Shown: positions 1 through 8,122 of the stretch, piece after piece | Layout: each line of letters opens with the position of its first letter | How positions within the stretch are numbered: the first letter of the stretch is position 1 | Assembly (NCBI RefSeq): GCF_024171535.1 | Contig: NZ_JALJZV010000007.1 | Coordinates: forward strand, 62,001-126,000 | DNA length: 64,000 bases | DNA from: Flavobacterium sp. HSC-61S13 | GTDB lineage: Bacteria > Bacteroidota > Bacteroidia > Flavobacteriales > Flavobacteriaceae | Direction: 5' to 3' | Notes under the pieces: model-generated | What the model was told of the DNA's origin: nothing | The model's database searches: none | The model's input: only the letters and a program-made list of their open reading frames with translations | Position numbers and translations under genes: made by a program

Positions 1-26
1 ACCACCTAAAAATAGATGGTTTTCTG

Positions 27-100
27 AGCCGATAGAGGGACTCGAACCCACGACCTGCTGATTACAAATCAGCTGCTCTAGCCAGCTGAGCTACACCGGC
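27..100 (-). tRNA. tRNA-Thr (anticodon UGU), copy 1
   Basis: On the minus strand the sequence folds as a complete 74-nt cloverleaf without an encoded CCA end. The acceptor is GCCGGTG paired with TATCGGC (closing with G-U), the T loop is TTCGAGT, and the anticodon arm GCTGA-TTTGTAA-TCAGC places TGT at positions 34-36, which reads ACA threonine codons. It differs from the next copy at one acceptor-stem base. Confidence 0.95.
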
Positions 101-185
101 GGCTTATTCTTTTTATGCTGTGCAAACTTATCACTTTATTTCTTAAAAAGCAAAACAAAAATCGTTAATTTTTAAGAACTTTTTG

Positions 186-259
186 AGCCGATGGAGGGAC
201 TCGAACCCACGACCTGCTGATTACAAATCAGCTGCTCTAGCCAGCTGAGCTACACCGGC
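186..259 (-). tRNA. tRNA-Thr (anticodon UGU), copy 2
   Basis: Second 74-nt tRNA-Thr on the minus strand with the same anticodon arm (TGT in a TTTGTAA loop). Its acceptor stem GCCGGTG/CATCGGC has a Watson-Crick G-C where copy 1 has G-U. The pair is separated by 85 AT-rich bases and probably arose by tandem duplication; both copies look functional. Confidence 0.95.
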
Positions 260-338
260 GACTCATTTGCGAGTGCAAAGATAAAATACATTTTGAATTT
301 CGCAATATATTTTTTCTTTTTTTTAAGCCTTTTTGCGA

Positions 339-605
339 TTAAAGTGCGTTGATTTTCTCAACTAACTGACCTGCAGATTCTTCCAATTCAACATAAATTT
401 GTTTGAAATGAGCTTTTTTATCTTCTACTTTTTTCGCGTTAACTTTAGCGATTAAAACGTCGAATTTTTGTAATGTTTCTTCGATCAAATCGTTTGTTTT
501 CTCAGTTGGCGCTCCAACTGTAGCCATTTCATGAATATAAATCGCTTGAATAAGATCACCTAATACATAGTGAATATCTTTCTTTAAATTTTTTACGCTT
601 GCCAT
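339..605 (-). CDS. Small conserved helical protein, function unknown
   Basis: An 88-aa acidic/lysine-rich protein without signal peptide or membrane segment, starting MASVKNLKKD. It appears to be entirely helical, with alternating charged and hydrophobic residues (for example EETLQKFDVLIAKVNAKK). I do not recognise a named family; proteins of this look are common short conserved hypotheticals in flavobacteria. It stands alone between tRNA-Thr and manA. A -7 box (TAACTTTG on the minus strand, at 637-644) lies about 30 bases before the ATG, so it probably has its own promoter and a short leader. The gene is very likely real; its function is not known to me. Confidence 0.75.
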   Translation of the reverse strand: MASVKNLKKDIHYVLGDLIQAIYIHEMATVGAPTEKTNDLIEETLQKFDVLIAKVNAKKVEDKKAHFKQIYVELEESAGQLVEKINAL

Positions 606-636
606 TTTCTTATACTTTTTAAAAAATAATTGTTTG

Positions 637-644
637 CAAAGTTA
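637..644 (-). promoter_or_regulatory. Candidate -7 box for the 88-aa gene
   Basis: On the minus strand this reads TAACTTTG, a perfect match to the Bacteroidota housekeeping -7 consensus TAnnTTTG, about 30 bases upstream of the start codon at 605. No clear -33 TTG lies at the usual distance, so the call rests on the -7 element and its position. Confidence 0.45.
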
Positions 645-668
645 CAACTTTAAATTCGATACTCATAT

Positions 669-1655
669 TTAAGATATGAATATTTCCAGCAAAGATGCCT
701 TTCCCTCTAATTTATAGTTTTTTAAAGCCGCTGGAATTAAAAAAGTATCTCCTTTCTTAAACTCAAAAGCCTGTTGCTCTTCGATCAAAACCGACATCCC
801 CCCTTCGGTACACACGTATATATGAAAGCTATCTCCTTGTTTTTCAGCCTCAAAAATCCCATCTAATGGAATATAATTCACTCTAAAATAAGGACAATCC
901 ACAATCATATTTCCTTGATTGGGTTCTCGTTGATAAAACAGCTCTACCTGTCGCGGTCGATAATCTATGGCATCTAAAGCCAAATCGATATGCAATTCGC
1001 GCTCTTTACCTGTCGAATCCACGCGATCCCAGTCATAAACTCGATAAGTAATGTCGGATGTTTGTTGAATTTCTGCAAGTAAAACCCCTTTACCGATGGC
1101 GTGAATAGTACCCGTTTCGATAAAAAAGACATCCCCCACATTCACGGAAATCTCCTTTAATATAGAAGGTAAGGTTTTGTGCTCTAAATGATATAAATAA
1201 TCCTCAGAACTCACCGGACCGTTAAACCCGACTACCACCCTAGATCCCTCATCTGCCTGCATCACATACCACATCTCTGTTTTACCGAATGACTGATGGC
1301 GCGCTTGGGCTAAATCGTCGTTCGGATGCAATTGTATCGACAAATCTTCTTTCGCGTCTAAAAATTTAAACAGCAACGGAAATTGTTTACCAAACTTCGC
1401 ATAAATCTTAGTTCCCAAAACTTCTTCTGGAAATAAATCAATCAGCTTTTCAAGAGACATACCTTGGTAATTTCCATTAGAAATTTTACTTATTTCACCG
1501 GGAACCATAGATATCTCCCAACTCTCTCCGACATGCTCAGAATGAATCGTCTTACTTAATAATGTATTTAATTTGGTTCCGCCCCAAATCCTTTCTTTAA
1601 GAATGGGTTCAAAAACCAGGGGATATTTTAAAAAACTCATATACTTTTGACTCAC
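669..1655 (-). CDS. manA: Mannose-6-phosphate isomerase, class I
   Basis: Interconverts fructose 6-phosphate and mannose 6-phosphate, feeding GDP-mannose and cell-surface glycan synthesis in the cytoplasm. The class I metal-site signature is clear: LSIQLHPNDD around residues 105-114 (Q108, H110), GKTEMWYV with E127, and the later ligand H185 in ETGTIHAIGKG. At 328 aa it is the compact bacterial form of a cupin-fold PMI. The first methionine is followed by a second at residue 6 (MSFLKYPL, start at 1640), which matches the usual distance to the YPL motif, so the true start may be five codons later. The polysaccharide genes at 8-14 kb are a plausible consumer of its product. Family assignment is secure. 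Confidence 0.93.
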   Translation of the reverse strand: MSQKYMSFLKYPLVFEPILKERIWGGTKLNTLLSKTIHSEHVGESWEISMVPGEISKISNGNYQGMSLEKLIDLFPEEVLGTKIYAKFGKQFPLLFKFLDAKEDLSIQLHPNDDLAQARHQSFGKTEMWYVMQADEGSRVVVGFNGPVSSEDYLYHLEHKTLPSILKEISVNVGDVFFIETGTIHAIGKGVLLAEIQQTSDITYRVYDWDRVDSTGKERELHIDLALDAIDYRPRQVELFYQREPNQGNMIVDCPYFRVNYIPLDGIFEAEKQGDSFHIYVCTEGGMSVLIEEQQAFEFKKGDTFLIPAALKNYKLEGKASLLEIFIS

Positions 1656-1759
1656 TTAGTGGAAATAAACGAGTTGTTTAGTTTTGTTTATTTATTTGTT
1701 TTGTTTCGTTTAAAAAACGAAGGCGCAAGTTACTAATTTATCCAATAGGTAAAAGCATT

Positions 1760-2173
1760 TTATTGATCTCCTTTATAAGACACGAAATTTCTCGGTGTCT
1801 CATACAAAACCACCTCCAATTGCTTATCCAAATCTATTCTTCTACGAAGCTTGTCCCAGATCACCACAGCTATATGTTCGGCCGTTGGAATTAACTCCGC
1901 AAATTCAGCTACATCCAGATTTAGATTTTTATGATCAAAAGGCATTTCTACCTCTTCATAAATCAGATCCGATAATATTTTGAGATCCATTACATAACCG
2001 GTTTCAACGTCTACTTTACCCGTCACATGCACAATGACTTCATAATTATGTCCGTGAAAATTGACATTATTACACTTTCCAAATATTAATTCATTCTTTT
2101 CATCAGACCATTCTTTGCGATACAAACGATGTGCTGCATTAAAATGTGCTTTTCTGCTTATAGTAACTATCAT
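1760..2173 (-). CDS. queD: 6-carboxy-5,6,7,8-tetrahydropterin synthase (QueD/PTPS family)
   Basis: A zinc enzyme that makes 6-carboxytetrahydropterin from dihydroneopterin triphosphate in the queuosine/7-deazaguanine pathway. The three zinc histidines are visible at residues 15, 40 and 42 (FNAAHRL and NFHGHNY), with the catalytic Cys34 in FGKCNNVNFHGHNY. The 137-aa length is typical. It lies 11 bp downstream of idi on the same strand and is probably co-transcribed with it. Related PTPS paralogues act in tetrahydrobiopterin synthesis, so the exact branch is inferred from the bacterial context rather than seen in the sequence. Confidence 0.9.
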   Translation of the reverse strand: MIVTISRKAHFNAAHRLYRKEWSDEKNELIFGKCNNVNFHGHNYEVIVHVTGKVDVETGYVMDLKILSDLIYEEVEMPFDHKNLNLDVAEFAELIPTAEHIAVVIWDKLRRRIDLDKQLEVVLYETPRNFVSYKGDQ

Positions 2174-2184
2174 GATATGGTGAT

Positions 2185-2712
2185 TTATTTTTTTTGAGCT
2201 TCTAAAAAAGGATAAAACTTAGCGAATATAATTTTAAACCAAGCCGTATACAAATTTGGATTTTCTACCATATCCTTACTAACTTCTTCTAAGGACATCC
2301 ATTTCCAAGCTTCAACTTCTTCTTTATTAATATACGGATTTTCATTGTAATATCCAATCATAACATGATCTAATTCATGCTCCGTCAAACCGTTGTCAAA
2401 GGGAGCTTTATAAATAAAAGAAAACAATTCTTTTAAAGAAACCGAAAAGCCCATTTCTTCGAGCAACCTTCGCTGTCCCGCTTCTATATTGTTTTCACCA
2501 GCCCGTTGATGACTACAACAACTATTCGTCCATAATAAAGGAGAATGGTATTTTGCAGCAGCTCGTTGTTGCAACATCAATTGATTTTGATCGTTTAAAA
2601 TAAAAACTGAAAATGCGCGATGCAAAAGTCCTTTTTCATGCGCTTCCATTTTCCCCATCAAACCTTGCGGCTCATCTTTTTCGTTTACTAGGATTACTTG
2701 TTCTTCTTTCAT
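2185..2712 (-). CDS. idi: Isopentenyl-diphosphate delta-isomerase, type I
   Basis: Interconverts IPP and DMAPP for isoprenoid (quinone, undecaprenyl) synthesis. It is a Nudix-fold protein with the active-site cysteine in WTNSCCSHQ (residues 65-66) and a GQRRLLEEMGF Nudix-like helix. The reading frame is open 21 codons further upstream (to 2775), but I chose MKEEQVILVN at 2712. That start gives the usual ~175-aa length, and a strong -7 box (TATTTTTG on the minus strand, 2731-2738) lies inside the longer version. It is probably the first gene of an idi-queD operon. Confidence 0.92.
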   Translation of the reverse strand: MKEEQVILVNEKDEPQGLMGKMEAHEKGLLHRAFSVFILNDQNQLMLQQRAAAKYHSPLLWTNSCCSHQRAGENNIEAGQRRLLEEMGFSVSLKELFSFIYKAPFDNGLTEHELDHVMIGYYNENPYINKEEVEAWKWMSLEEVSKDMVENPNLYTAWFKIIFAKFYPFLEAQKK

Positions 2713-2730
2713 GTTAAATTTATAGCTTGT

Positions 2731-2738
2731 CAAAAATA
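2731..2738 (-). promoter_or_regulatory. Candidate -7 box of the idi-queD operon
   Basis: The minus strand reads TATTTTTG, a perfect TAnnTTTG match, 18 bases before the preferred idi start. Its position argues against the longer idi reading frame, because transcription would begin inside the extension. Confidence 0.5.
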
Positions 2739-2837
2739 CAAAAAAAGAACTGTTTAATCGAATCCCGAGACGCATTTTGATCTTTCATCATTTCAGCAAC
2801 CAACTACCGCACAAATGCTCTTTTTAGCATTTTAATT

Positions 2838-2888
2838 ACCCTTTTGAATTAAAATCCCCCCCTATTTAAAAGGGTATTTGTATTTTTG
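2838..2888 (+). promoter_or_regulatory. Promoter with flanking inverted repeat, 79-aa gene
   Basis: A perfect -7 box TATTTTTG lies at 2881-2888, about 17 bases before the ATG at 2906. Just upstream is an 8-bp inverted repeat, ACCCTTTT (2838-2845) and AAAAGGGT (2868-2875), covering the region where a -33 element would sit. This could be an operator, or chance in an AT-rich spacer. Confidence 0.4.
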
Positions 2889-2905
2889 CCGTTAAAGCAT
2901 CCATC

Positions 2906-3145
2906 ATGAGTCGACAAATCAAATTAATCTGGGATTTTAAGGGTAGTGTCAGCCAACAAACCGCCTCACACCACTTAATTCACCTCAAAGAATATATTGC
3001 GATAGAAAAATTACCTATCGAAATCACCGGAACCGAAATCATTAGCGAATTTCACGCAACAGCCTTTATAGTGGTTAACGACGAGCAAATGATTGCGCTC
3101 AGAGATCGTTTAAAACCCCACAGAGGCGAATTGTACCAACCATAA
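2906..3145 (+). CDS. Small conserved protein, function unknown
   Basis: A 79-aa soluble protein starting MSRQIKLIWDFKG, with HHLIHLKEYIAIEK in the middle and ending in RDRLKPHRGELYQP. It has no signal peptide, cysteines or membrane segment, and I do not recognise a named family. The gene is supported by its own -7 box (2881-2888) and by a terminator hairpin six bases after its stop codon. It is divergent from idi and convergent with recQ. The histidine pair and the LKPHRG tail are the most distinctive parts. Confidence 0.7.
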   Translation: MSRQIKLIWDFKGSVSQQTASHHLIHLKEYIAIEKLPIEITGTEIISEFHATAFIVVNDEQMIALRDRLKPHRGELYQP

Positions 3146-3175
3146 AAAAACCACTCGAAAGTGGTTTTTTTTTAT
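3144..3175. terminator. Bidirectional terminator between the 79-aa gene and recQ
   Basis: Stem CCACT/AGTGG (3151-3155 and 3160-3164) with a CGAA tetraloop, flanked by an A-run on the left and a T-run of nine or more on the right. It can stop transcription from both convergent genes; the recQ stop codon lies at the edge of the T-run. Confidence 0.85.
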
Positions 3176-3177
3176 AA

Positions 3178-5373
3178 TTAATTAGCTTCTTTACTAATGA
3201 ATTTTATTCGCATCAATCGCAATTCCTCTGTATCGTAATTACCATCAAATTCTTCTAGTGCAATTTTCAAGGCATCGGTTTCAGAATCCATAAAATAATC
3301 ATAGATTTCTTCTTGTTGGTCTTCATCTAAGGCATCATCGATCCAATAGTCGATATTCAACTTTGTTCCGGCATACACAATCTGCTCCATCTCCTTCAAC
3401 AAGGTATTCATATCCAATCCCTTGGCTGCTGCAATATCATTTAAAGACAATTTGCGATCCACACTTTGAATAATAAATAATTTTAATGCAGAGTTGGCTC
3501 CAGTTGACTTCACAACCAAGTCGTCGGGACGAATAATTTCATTGTCCTCAACGTATTTCGATATAACATCGACAAAGTACTTTCCGTACTTCTTAGCCTT
3601 GCCTTCACTAACCCCATGAACATTACCCATTTCCTCAATGGTAATCGGATATTTCAAAGCCATGTCGTCCAAAGAAGGATCTTGAAAAACCACAAATGGT
3701 GGCACGCCTAGTTTCTTCGCAACTTTTTTACGCAAGTCCTTTAAAATTCCAGCAAGCACCTCGTCTGCAACATAGTTGGACTTTGAAGCAGCAATTTCAA
3801 TTTCATCAAAAGCAATGCTGTATTCGTGATCTTCAGACATCATAAAGGATTCTGGCTTTTCAACAAAAGCCAATCCTTTAGCCGTTAATTTCAAAACGCC
3901 ATAACTCTCAATATCTTTCGAAAGCAATCCAGCGACTAAAATTTGTCGCAGTAAAGCAGTCCAGTATTTTTCATCCTGAGGTAATCCCACTCCGAAAAAA
4001 GGCTGCATATCCGTTCTATGCGCCTTAATCAAGGCATTTACACGCCCGATTAAAGTAAATATAACTTCCTTTGTTTTATATAACTGTTTGGTATCTCTGA
4101 CTATTTTAATCAGCGTTACCACTTGATCCATTGCCTCTGTTTTGTTTTTAGGATTGCGAACATTATCATCCATATCTGCGCCATCTCCGTCTACATCACT
4201 AAACTCTTCTCCAAAATAGTGCAACAAGAATTTTCTTCGAGACATCGACGTTTCCGCGTAAGCGACCACCTCTTGCAATAACGCAAAACCGATTTCTTGT
4301 TCTGCAACCGGTTTGCCAGACATGAACTTCTCTAATTTTTCGATATCCTTATACGAGTAATACGCCAAACAATGTCCCTCTCCTCCATCTCTACCCGCTC
4401 TACCAGTTTCTTGATAATAACTTTCAAGAGATTTCGGAATATCGTGGTGAATTACAAATCGAACATCGGGTTTATCGATTCCCATACCGAAGGCGATAGT
4501 AGCCACGACCACATCAACATCCTCCATCAAAAACATATCTTGATGTTTGGCTCGCGTTTTGGCGTCTAATCCAGCATGGTAAGGAACCGTACTGATTCCA
4601 TTGACCTGCAAAACATGGGCTATTTCCTCCACTTTTTTTCTACTCAAACAATAGATTACTCCTGACTTGCCCTTATGTTGCTTGATAAAACGAATGATAT
4701 CAGATTCGATATTTTTAGTTTTAGTTCGCACTTCATAATAGAGATTCGGCCGATTGAAAGATGCTTTAAACACATTCGCATCGGGAATTTCCAAGTTTTT
4801 TAGTATATCTTCTTGAACTTTGGGTGTAGCTGTTGCTGTAAGTCCAATAATGGGAATGTCCCCCAATTGTCTTATGATGTTTCTTAGGTTTCTATACTCA
4901 GGGCGAAAGTCATGCCCCCATTCTGAAATACAGTGAGCTTCATCAATAGCGACAAATGACAACGGAACTTCTTGAAGAAAATTCACATATTCTTCTTTGG
5001 TCAAGGACTCAGGAGCCACATATAACAATTTGGTTACACCATTTTTGATATCGGCTTTTACTTGTGTGATTTCCGTTTTCGTCAAGGAGGAATTCAATAC
5101 GTGGGCGATTCCGTATTCTGTCGATAAACTACGAATAGCATCGACCTGATTTTTCATTAACGCAATTAGTGGGGACACCACAATGGCAGTTCCACCTAAC
5201 ACTAAAGCAGGCAATTGGTAACACAAAGATTTACCGCCGCCCGTAGGCATAATCACGAAGGTGTTGTGACCGGTAATAATGCTTTTGACTACTTGTTCCT
5301 GGAGACCTTTGAACTGATTAAATCCAAAATAAGTCTTTAATTCCTTATGTAAGTCAATTTCGTCTGATTTCAT
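3178..5373 (-). CDS. recQ: ATP-dependent DNA helicase RecQ, zinc-site cysteines absent
   Basis: 3'-5' SF2 helicase of recombination repair. Walker A PTGGGKS is at about residues 43-49, DEAH at 144-147 in IDEAHCISEWGHDFRPEY, motif III GLTATAT follows, then the helicase C domain with YYQETGRAGRDG. A winged-helix (RQC) region and a C-terminal HRDC-like extension follow, for 731 aa in total, longer than E. coli RecQ. Odd point: the four-cysteine zinc-binding subdomain after the helicase core is missing its ligands. The equivalent stretch (SRRKFLLHYFGEEF, then an acidic loop) has none, and the whole protein has only four cysteines, all in the helicase core. The gene is divergent from kdsD. Function assignment is secure. 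Confidence 0.95.
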   Translation of the reverse strand: MKSDEIDLHKELKTYFGFNQFKGLQEQVVKSIITGHNTFVIMPTGGGKSLCYQLPALVLGGTAIVVSPLIALMKNQVDAIRSLSTEYGIAHVLNSSLTKTEITQVKADIKNGVTKLLYVAPESLTKEEYVNFLQEVPLSFVAIDEAHCISEWGHDFRPEYRNLRNIIRQLGDIPIIGLTATATPKVQEDILKNLEIPDANVFKASFNRPNLYYEVRTKTKNIESDIIRFIKQHKGKSGVIYCLSRKKVEEIAHVLQVNGISTVPYHAGLDAKTRAKHQDMFLMEDVDVVVATIAFGMGIDKPDVRFVIHHDIPKSLESYYQETGRAGRDGGEGHCLAYYSYKDIEKLEKFMSGKPVAEQEIGFALLQEVVAYAETSMSRRKFLLHYFGEEFSDVDGDGADMDDNVRNPKNKTEAMDQVVTLIKIVRDTKQLYKTKEVIFTLIGRVNALIKAHRTDMQPFFGVGLPQDEKYWTALLRQILVAGLLSKDIESYGVLKLTAKGLAFVEKPESFMMSEDHEYSIAFDEIEIAASKSNYVADEVLAGILKDLRKKVAKKLGVPPFVVFQDPSLDDMALKYPITIEEMGNVHGVSEGKAKKYGKYFVDVISKYVEDNEIIRPDDLVVKSTGANSALKLFIIQSVDRKLSLNDIAAAKGLDMNTLLKEMEQIVYAGTKLNIDYWIDDALDEDQQEEIYDYFMDSETDALKIALEEFDGNYDTEELRLMRIKFISKEAN

Positions 5374-5395
5374 TATTTTTTAATGGTATTTTACA

Positions 5396-5403
5396 TAAAT
5401 TTG
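5396..5403 (+). promoter_or_regulatory. Candidate -7 box of the kdsD-tatC-lptB operon
   Basis: TAAATTTG matches TAnnTTTG perfectly in the 88-bp gap between divergent recQ and kdsD. It would give a leader of about 50 nt before the TTG start at 5462. No good -33 TTG was found. Confidence 0.45.
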
Positions 5404-5461
5404 CTGAACCTAAAGGTACAAAAAAAGTTTATACTATAAATAAAAATTAATACCCGAGATT

Positions 5462-6427
5462 TTGGACAAAAAAATAGACATCCTCCAGTCTGCAAAAGAC
5501 ACCTTACTATCTGAAAGCCAAAGTATTGCGAATTTAACTAATTATATAAATGACGATTTTAAGAATGCTGTAGAGGCCATTTTTAACTGCAAAGGCAGAG
5601 TTGTTGTTACAGGAATTGGCAAAAGTGCGTTAATTGGAACAAAAATTGTAGCGACATTTAACTCCACTGGAACCCCATCACTTTTTTTGCATGCTGCAGA
5701 AGCTGTTCATGGAGATTTAGGAGTAATTCAACCCCAGGATTGCATTATCTGCATTTCTAATAGCGGAAACAGCCCTGAGATCAAAGCGCTGATTCCGTAC
5801 TTACTTCGATTTGGAAATACTTTAATTGGAATTACAGCAAATCCGGATTCTTTCTTGGGAAAACAATCGCATTTTGTTTTACGCGCTACAGTAGACAGGG
5901 AAGCGTGTCCAAACAACTTAGCGCCCATGAATAGCACCACAGCTCAATTGGTTCTAGGAGATGCTTTAGCCGTTTGTTTGATGCAATTAAGAGATTTTAA
6001 ACCCGAAGATTTTGCCGTATACCACCCGGGTGGAGCATTGGGCAAAAAGCTACTGATGTTAGTCAAAGACCTGTTGGGCAAACACGAGAAACCACAAGTT
6101 AGCCCAAGCTCAAACATCAAGGATGTTATCGTTGAAATTTCTGAGAAAAGATTAGGCGTTACTGCCGTTGTCGAAAACGAAAAGATTGTTGGAATCATCA
6201 CAGATGGAGATCTTAGAAGAATGCTACAGACTCAAAACGACCTGTCAAACATTCAAGCCAAAGACATCATGAGTCGCAATCCAAGAACGATTGATACTCA
6301 AGAAAGAGTCGAAAAGGCCCTATCCATGTTAGAAGATTATGCGATCACACAACTATTGGTTACCGACCAATCTAAATATGTCGGTATCATCCACTTACAC
6401 GATATTTTAAAAGAAGGAATTGTATAA
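5462..6427 (+). CDS. kdsD: Arabinose-5-phosphate isomerase (KdsD/KpsF/GutQ family)
   Basis: Converts ribulose 5-phosphate to arabinose 5-phosphate, the first step to Kdo in the LPS inner core. It has an N-terminal SIS sugar-isomerase domain (GIGKSALIGTKIVATFNSTG, then ISNSGNSPEI and AEAVHGDLGV) and two C-terminal CBS domains (from about residue 200; VVENEKIVGIITDGDLRRML), giving the standard 321-aa architecture. Translation starts at TTG (TTG-GAC-AAA). The stop codon overlaps the tatC start by one base (TAATG), indicating translational coupling. Its place with lptB fits a role in LPS supply. Confidence 0.93.
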   Translation: MDKKIDILQSAKDTLLSESQSIANLTNYINDDFKNAVEAIFNCKGRVVVTGIGKSALIGTKIVATFNSTGTPSLFLHAAEAVHGDLGVIQPQDCIICISNSGNSPEIKALIPYLLRFGNTLIGITANPDSFLGKQSHFVLRATVDREACPNNLAPMNSTTAQLVLGDALAVCLMQLRDFKPEDFAVYHPGGALGKKLLMLVKDLLGKHEKPQVSPSSNIKDVIVEISEKRLGVTAVVENEKIVGIITDGDLRRMLQTQNDLSNIQAKDIMSRNPRTIDTQERVEKALSMLEDYAITQLLVTDQSKYVGIIHLHDILKEGIV

Positions 6428-7260
6428 TGACTAGACAAAAAAACAAAGAAAAGCAAATGTCTTTTCTCGACCACTTAGAAGAGTTAAGATGGCTTTTAAT
6501 ACGATCCTCTATTGCCATCTTAATTGGAGGAGCTGTAGCCTTCTTCTTTACCGATTTTATATTTGACACGATTATTTTCGGCCCAAAACGCGGTGATTTT
6601 ATCACCTATCAATTTTTTTGTGATATTGCACAACGCTTTGACTTAGATAAGAGTTTTTGCAACCAAGAACTCCCGTTTGAAATTCAGAACAGAACTATGG
6701 AGGGGCAATTTTCTGTGATGTTGTGGACTTCAATTACGGCAGGATTCATTATTTCGTTTCCGTATTTACTATGGGAACTGTGGAAGTTTATCAGCCCAGC
6801 ACTGTATAACAAAGAAAAGAGAAATGCGCGCGTTTTTATTTTTGTATCGTCGTTGCTTTTTTTCATAGGCGTATTATTTGGATACTATGTAATAACACCA
6901 TTATCTATCAATTTCTTAGCGAATTTAGAAGTCAGCAATATCGTCAAAAATCAAATCGATTTGAATTCATATATCGGCTTAGTCAAAACCACCTCTTTAG
7001 CATGTGGACTTGTATTTGAATTGCCTATTATTATCTATTTCTTGTCGGTTCTAGACTTGGTTACCCCGCAATTTTTAAGAGAATATCGGAAGTACGCCAT
7101 TGTATTAATCCTAATCATAGCAGCAGTAATTACTCCTCCGGATATTATTAGTCAAATAATCGTTTCTATTCCGTTGTTGATTCTCTATGAAATCAGTATT
7201 TTTATATCGAAGTTTGTACAAAGAAAACCGAAAGTAAAAAAAGACCTAACCCCTTCTTAA
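6427..7260 (+). CDS. tatC: Sec-independent protein translocase TatC
   Basis: Integral membrane receptor of the twin-arginine translocation system, which exports folded proteins. The signature MSFLDHLEELRW is near the N-terminus (about residues 11-22), followed by six hydrophobic segments, including ISFPYLLWELWKFISPALY and the FELPIIIYFLSVLDLV helix. Length is 277 aa. The start overlaps the kdsD stop by one base and lptB follows after 9 bp. No tatA/B gene is in this window. The large periplasmic loop after the first helix is longer than in E. coli, which I regard as typical of this phylum. Confidence 0.95.
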   Translation: MTRQKNKEKQMSFLDHLEELRWLLIRSSIAILIGGAVAFFFTDFIFDTIIFGPKRGDFITYQFFCDIAQRFDLDKSFCNQELPFEIQNRTMEGQFSVMLWTSITAGFIISFPYLLWELWKFISPALYNKEKRNARVFIFVSSLLFFIGVLFGYYVITPLSINFLANLEVSNIVKNQIDLNSYIGLVKTTSLACGLVFELPIIIYFLSVLDLVTPQFLREYRKYAIVLILIIAAVITPPDIISQIIVSIPLLILYEISIFISKFVQRKPKVKKDLTPS

Positions 7261-7269
7261 AACCAACTT

Positions 7270-8010
7270 ATGAAGTTAAGAGCAGAAAATCTAATCAAAA
7301 CATATAAAGGCAGAAACGTCGTTAAAGGCGTTTCTGTAGAGGTCAATCAAGGAGAAATCGTAGGGCTACTAGGCCCTAATGGGGCGGGAAAAACCACTTC
7401 TTTCTACATGATTGTAGGTTTAGTAAAACCCAATGGTGGTAAAATATACCTTGACAATACAGACATTACTGATTTTCCGATGTACCGTAGGGCACAACAC
7501 GGTATTGGTTATCTAGCACAGGAGGCTTCTGTTTTTAGAAAGCTCAGCATTGAGGACAATATTTTAAGCGTCTTACAGTTGACCAAACTATCCAAGCAAG
7601 AACAGATAGCCAAGATGGAATCGTTGATTGATGAGTTTAGCTTGGAGCATATTCGCACCAACCGAGGTGATTTACTCTCTGGGGGTGAGCGACGAAGAAC
7701 GGAAATTGCCAGAGCGCTAGCAACTGACCCTAAATTCATCTTGCTGGATGAACCTTTTGCAGGAGTTGATCCCGTTGCTGTAGAAGATATTCAACGAATC
7801 GTTGCCAAATTAAAGAACAAAAATATCGGAATTCTTATCACGGATCATAACGTACAAGAAACTTTGGCAATCACAGACAAGACCTATTTAATGTTTGAAG
7901 GTAAAATTTTAAAGGCCGGAATTCCCGAAGAATTAGCTGAAGATGAGATGGTTAGAAAAGTATATCTGGGTCAGAATTTTGAATTGAGAAAGAAAAAAAT
8001 TGAATTCTAA
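7270..8010 (+). CDS. lptB: LPS export ABC transporter ATPase LptB
   Basis: Cytoplasmic ATPase that powers LptFG to extract LPS and pass it to the Lpt bridge. It has Walker A GPNGAGKTT (35-43), a Q-loop at YLAQEASVFRKLS, the signature LSGGERRRTEIARAL, Walker B KFILLDEPFAGVDP and the H-loop in ITDHNVQET; the RRR after the signature and the VFRKLS motif separate LptB from other short ABC ATPases. Length is 246 aa. It is the third gene of the kdsD-tatC-lptB operon, pairing Kdo supply with LPS export. Confidence 0.95.
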   Translation: MKLRAENLIKTYKGRNVVKGVSVEVNQGEIVGLLGPNGAGKTTSFYMIVGLVKPNGGKIYLDNTDITDFPMYRRAQHGIGYLAQEASVFRKLSIEDNILSVLQLTKLSKQEQIAKMESLIDEFSLEHIRTNRGDLLSGGERRRTEIARALATDPKFILLDEPFAGVDPVAVEDIQRIVAKLKNKNIGILITDHNVQETLAITDKTYLMFEGKILKAGIPEELAEDEMVRKVYLGQNFELRKKKIEF

Positions 8011-8091
8011 TTCATCCGTCATCAACTGTTATAACTTTATTTAGATTGTAAATAAAACACAGGAATTAGCTCTAAATATCAAAAGTTTGGC

Positions 8092-8099
8092 TAAATTTG
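8092..8099 (+). promoter_or_regulatory. Candidate -7 box of the polysaccharide module
   Basis: TAAATTTG matches the -7 consensus perfectly and lies 23 bases before the ATG at 8123. It would start transcription of the orphan ORF and the dehydratase gene behind it. Confidence 0.45.
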
Positions 8100-8122
8100 T
8101 AAATTGAAAAACAATTAACAAA

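Noticed and set aside
1685-1725. TTCGTTT/AAACGAA-type hairpin upstream of manA considered as a terminator
   Set aside because: It is short and A/T-rich, lacks a T-run in the direction of any ending gene and lies in a promoter region.
2713-2775. Upstream extension of idi by 21 codons
   Set aside because: It contains a perfect -7 box and extends beyond the usual type I isomerase start.
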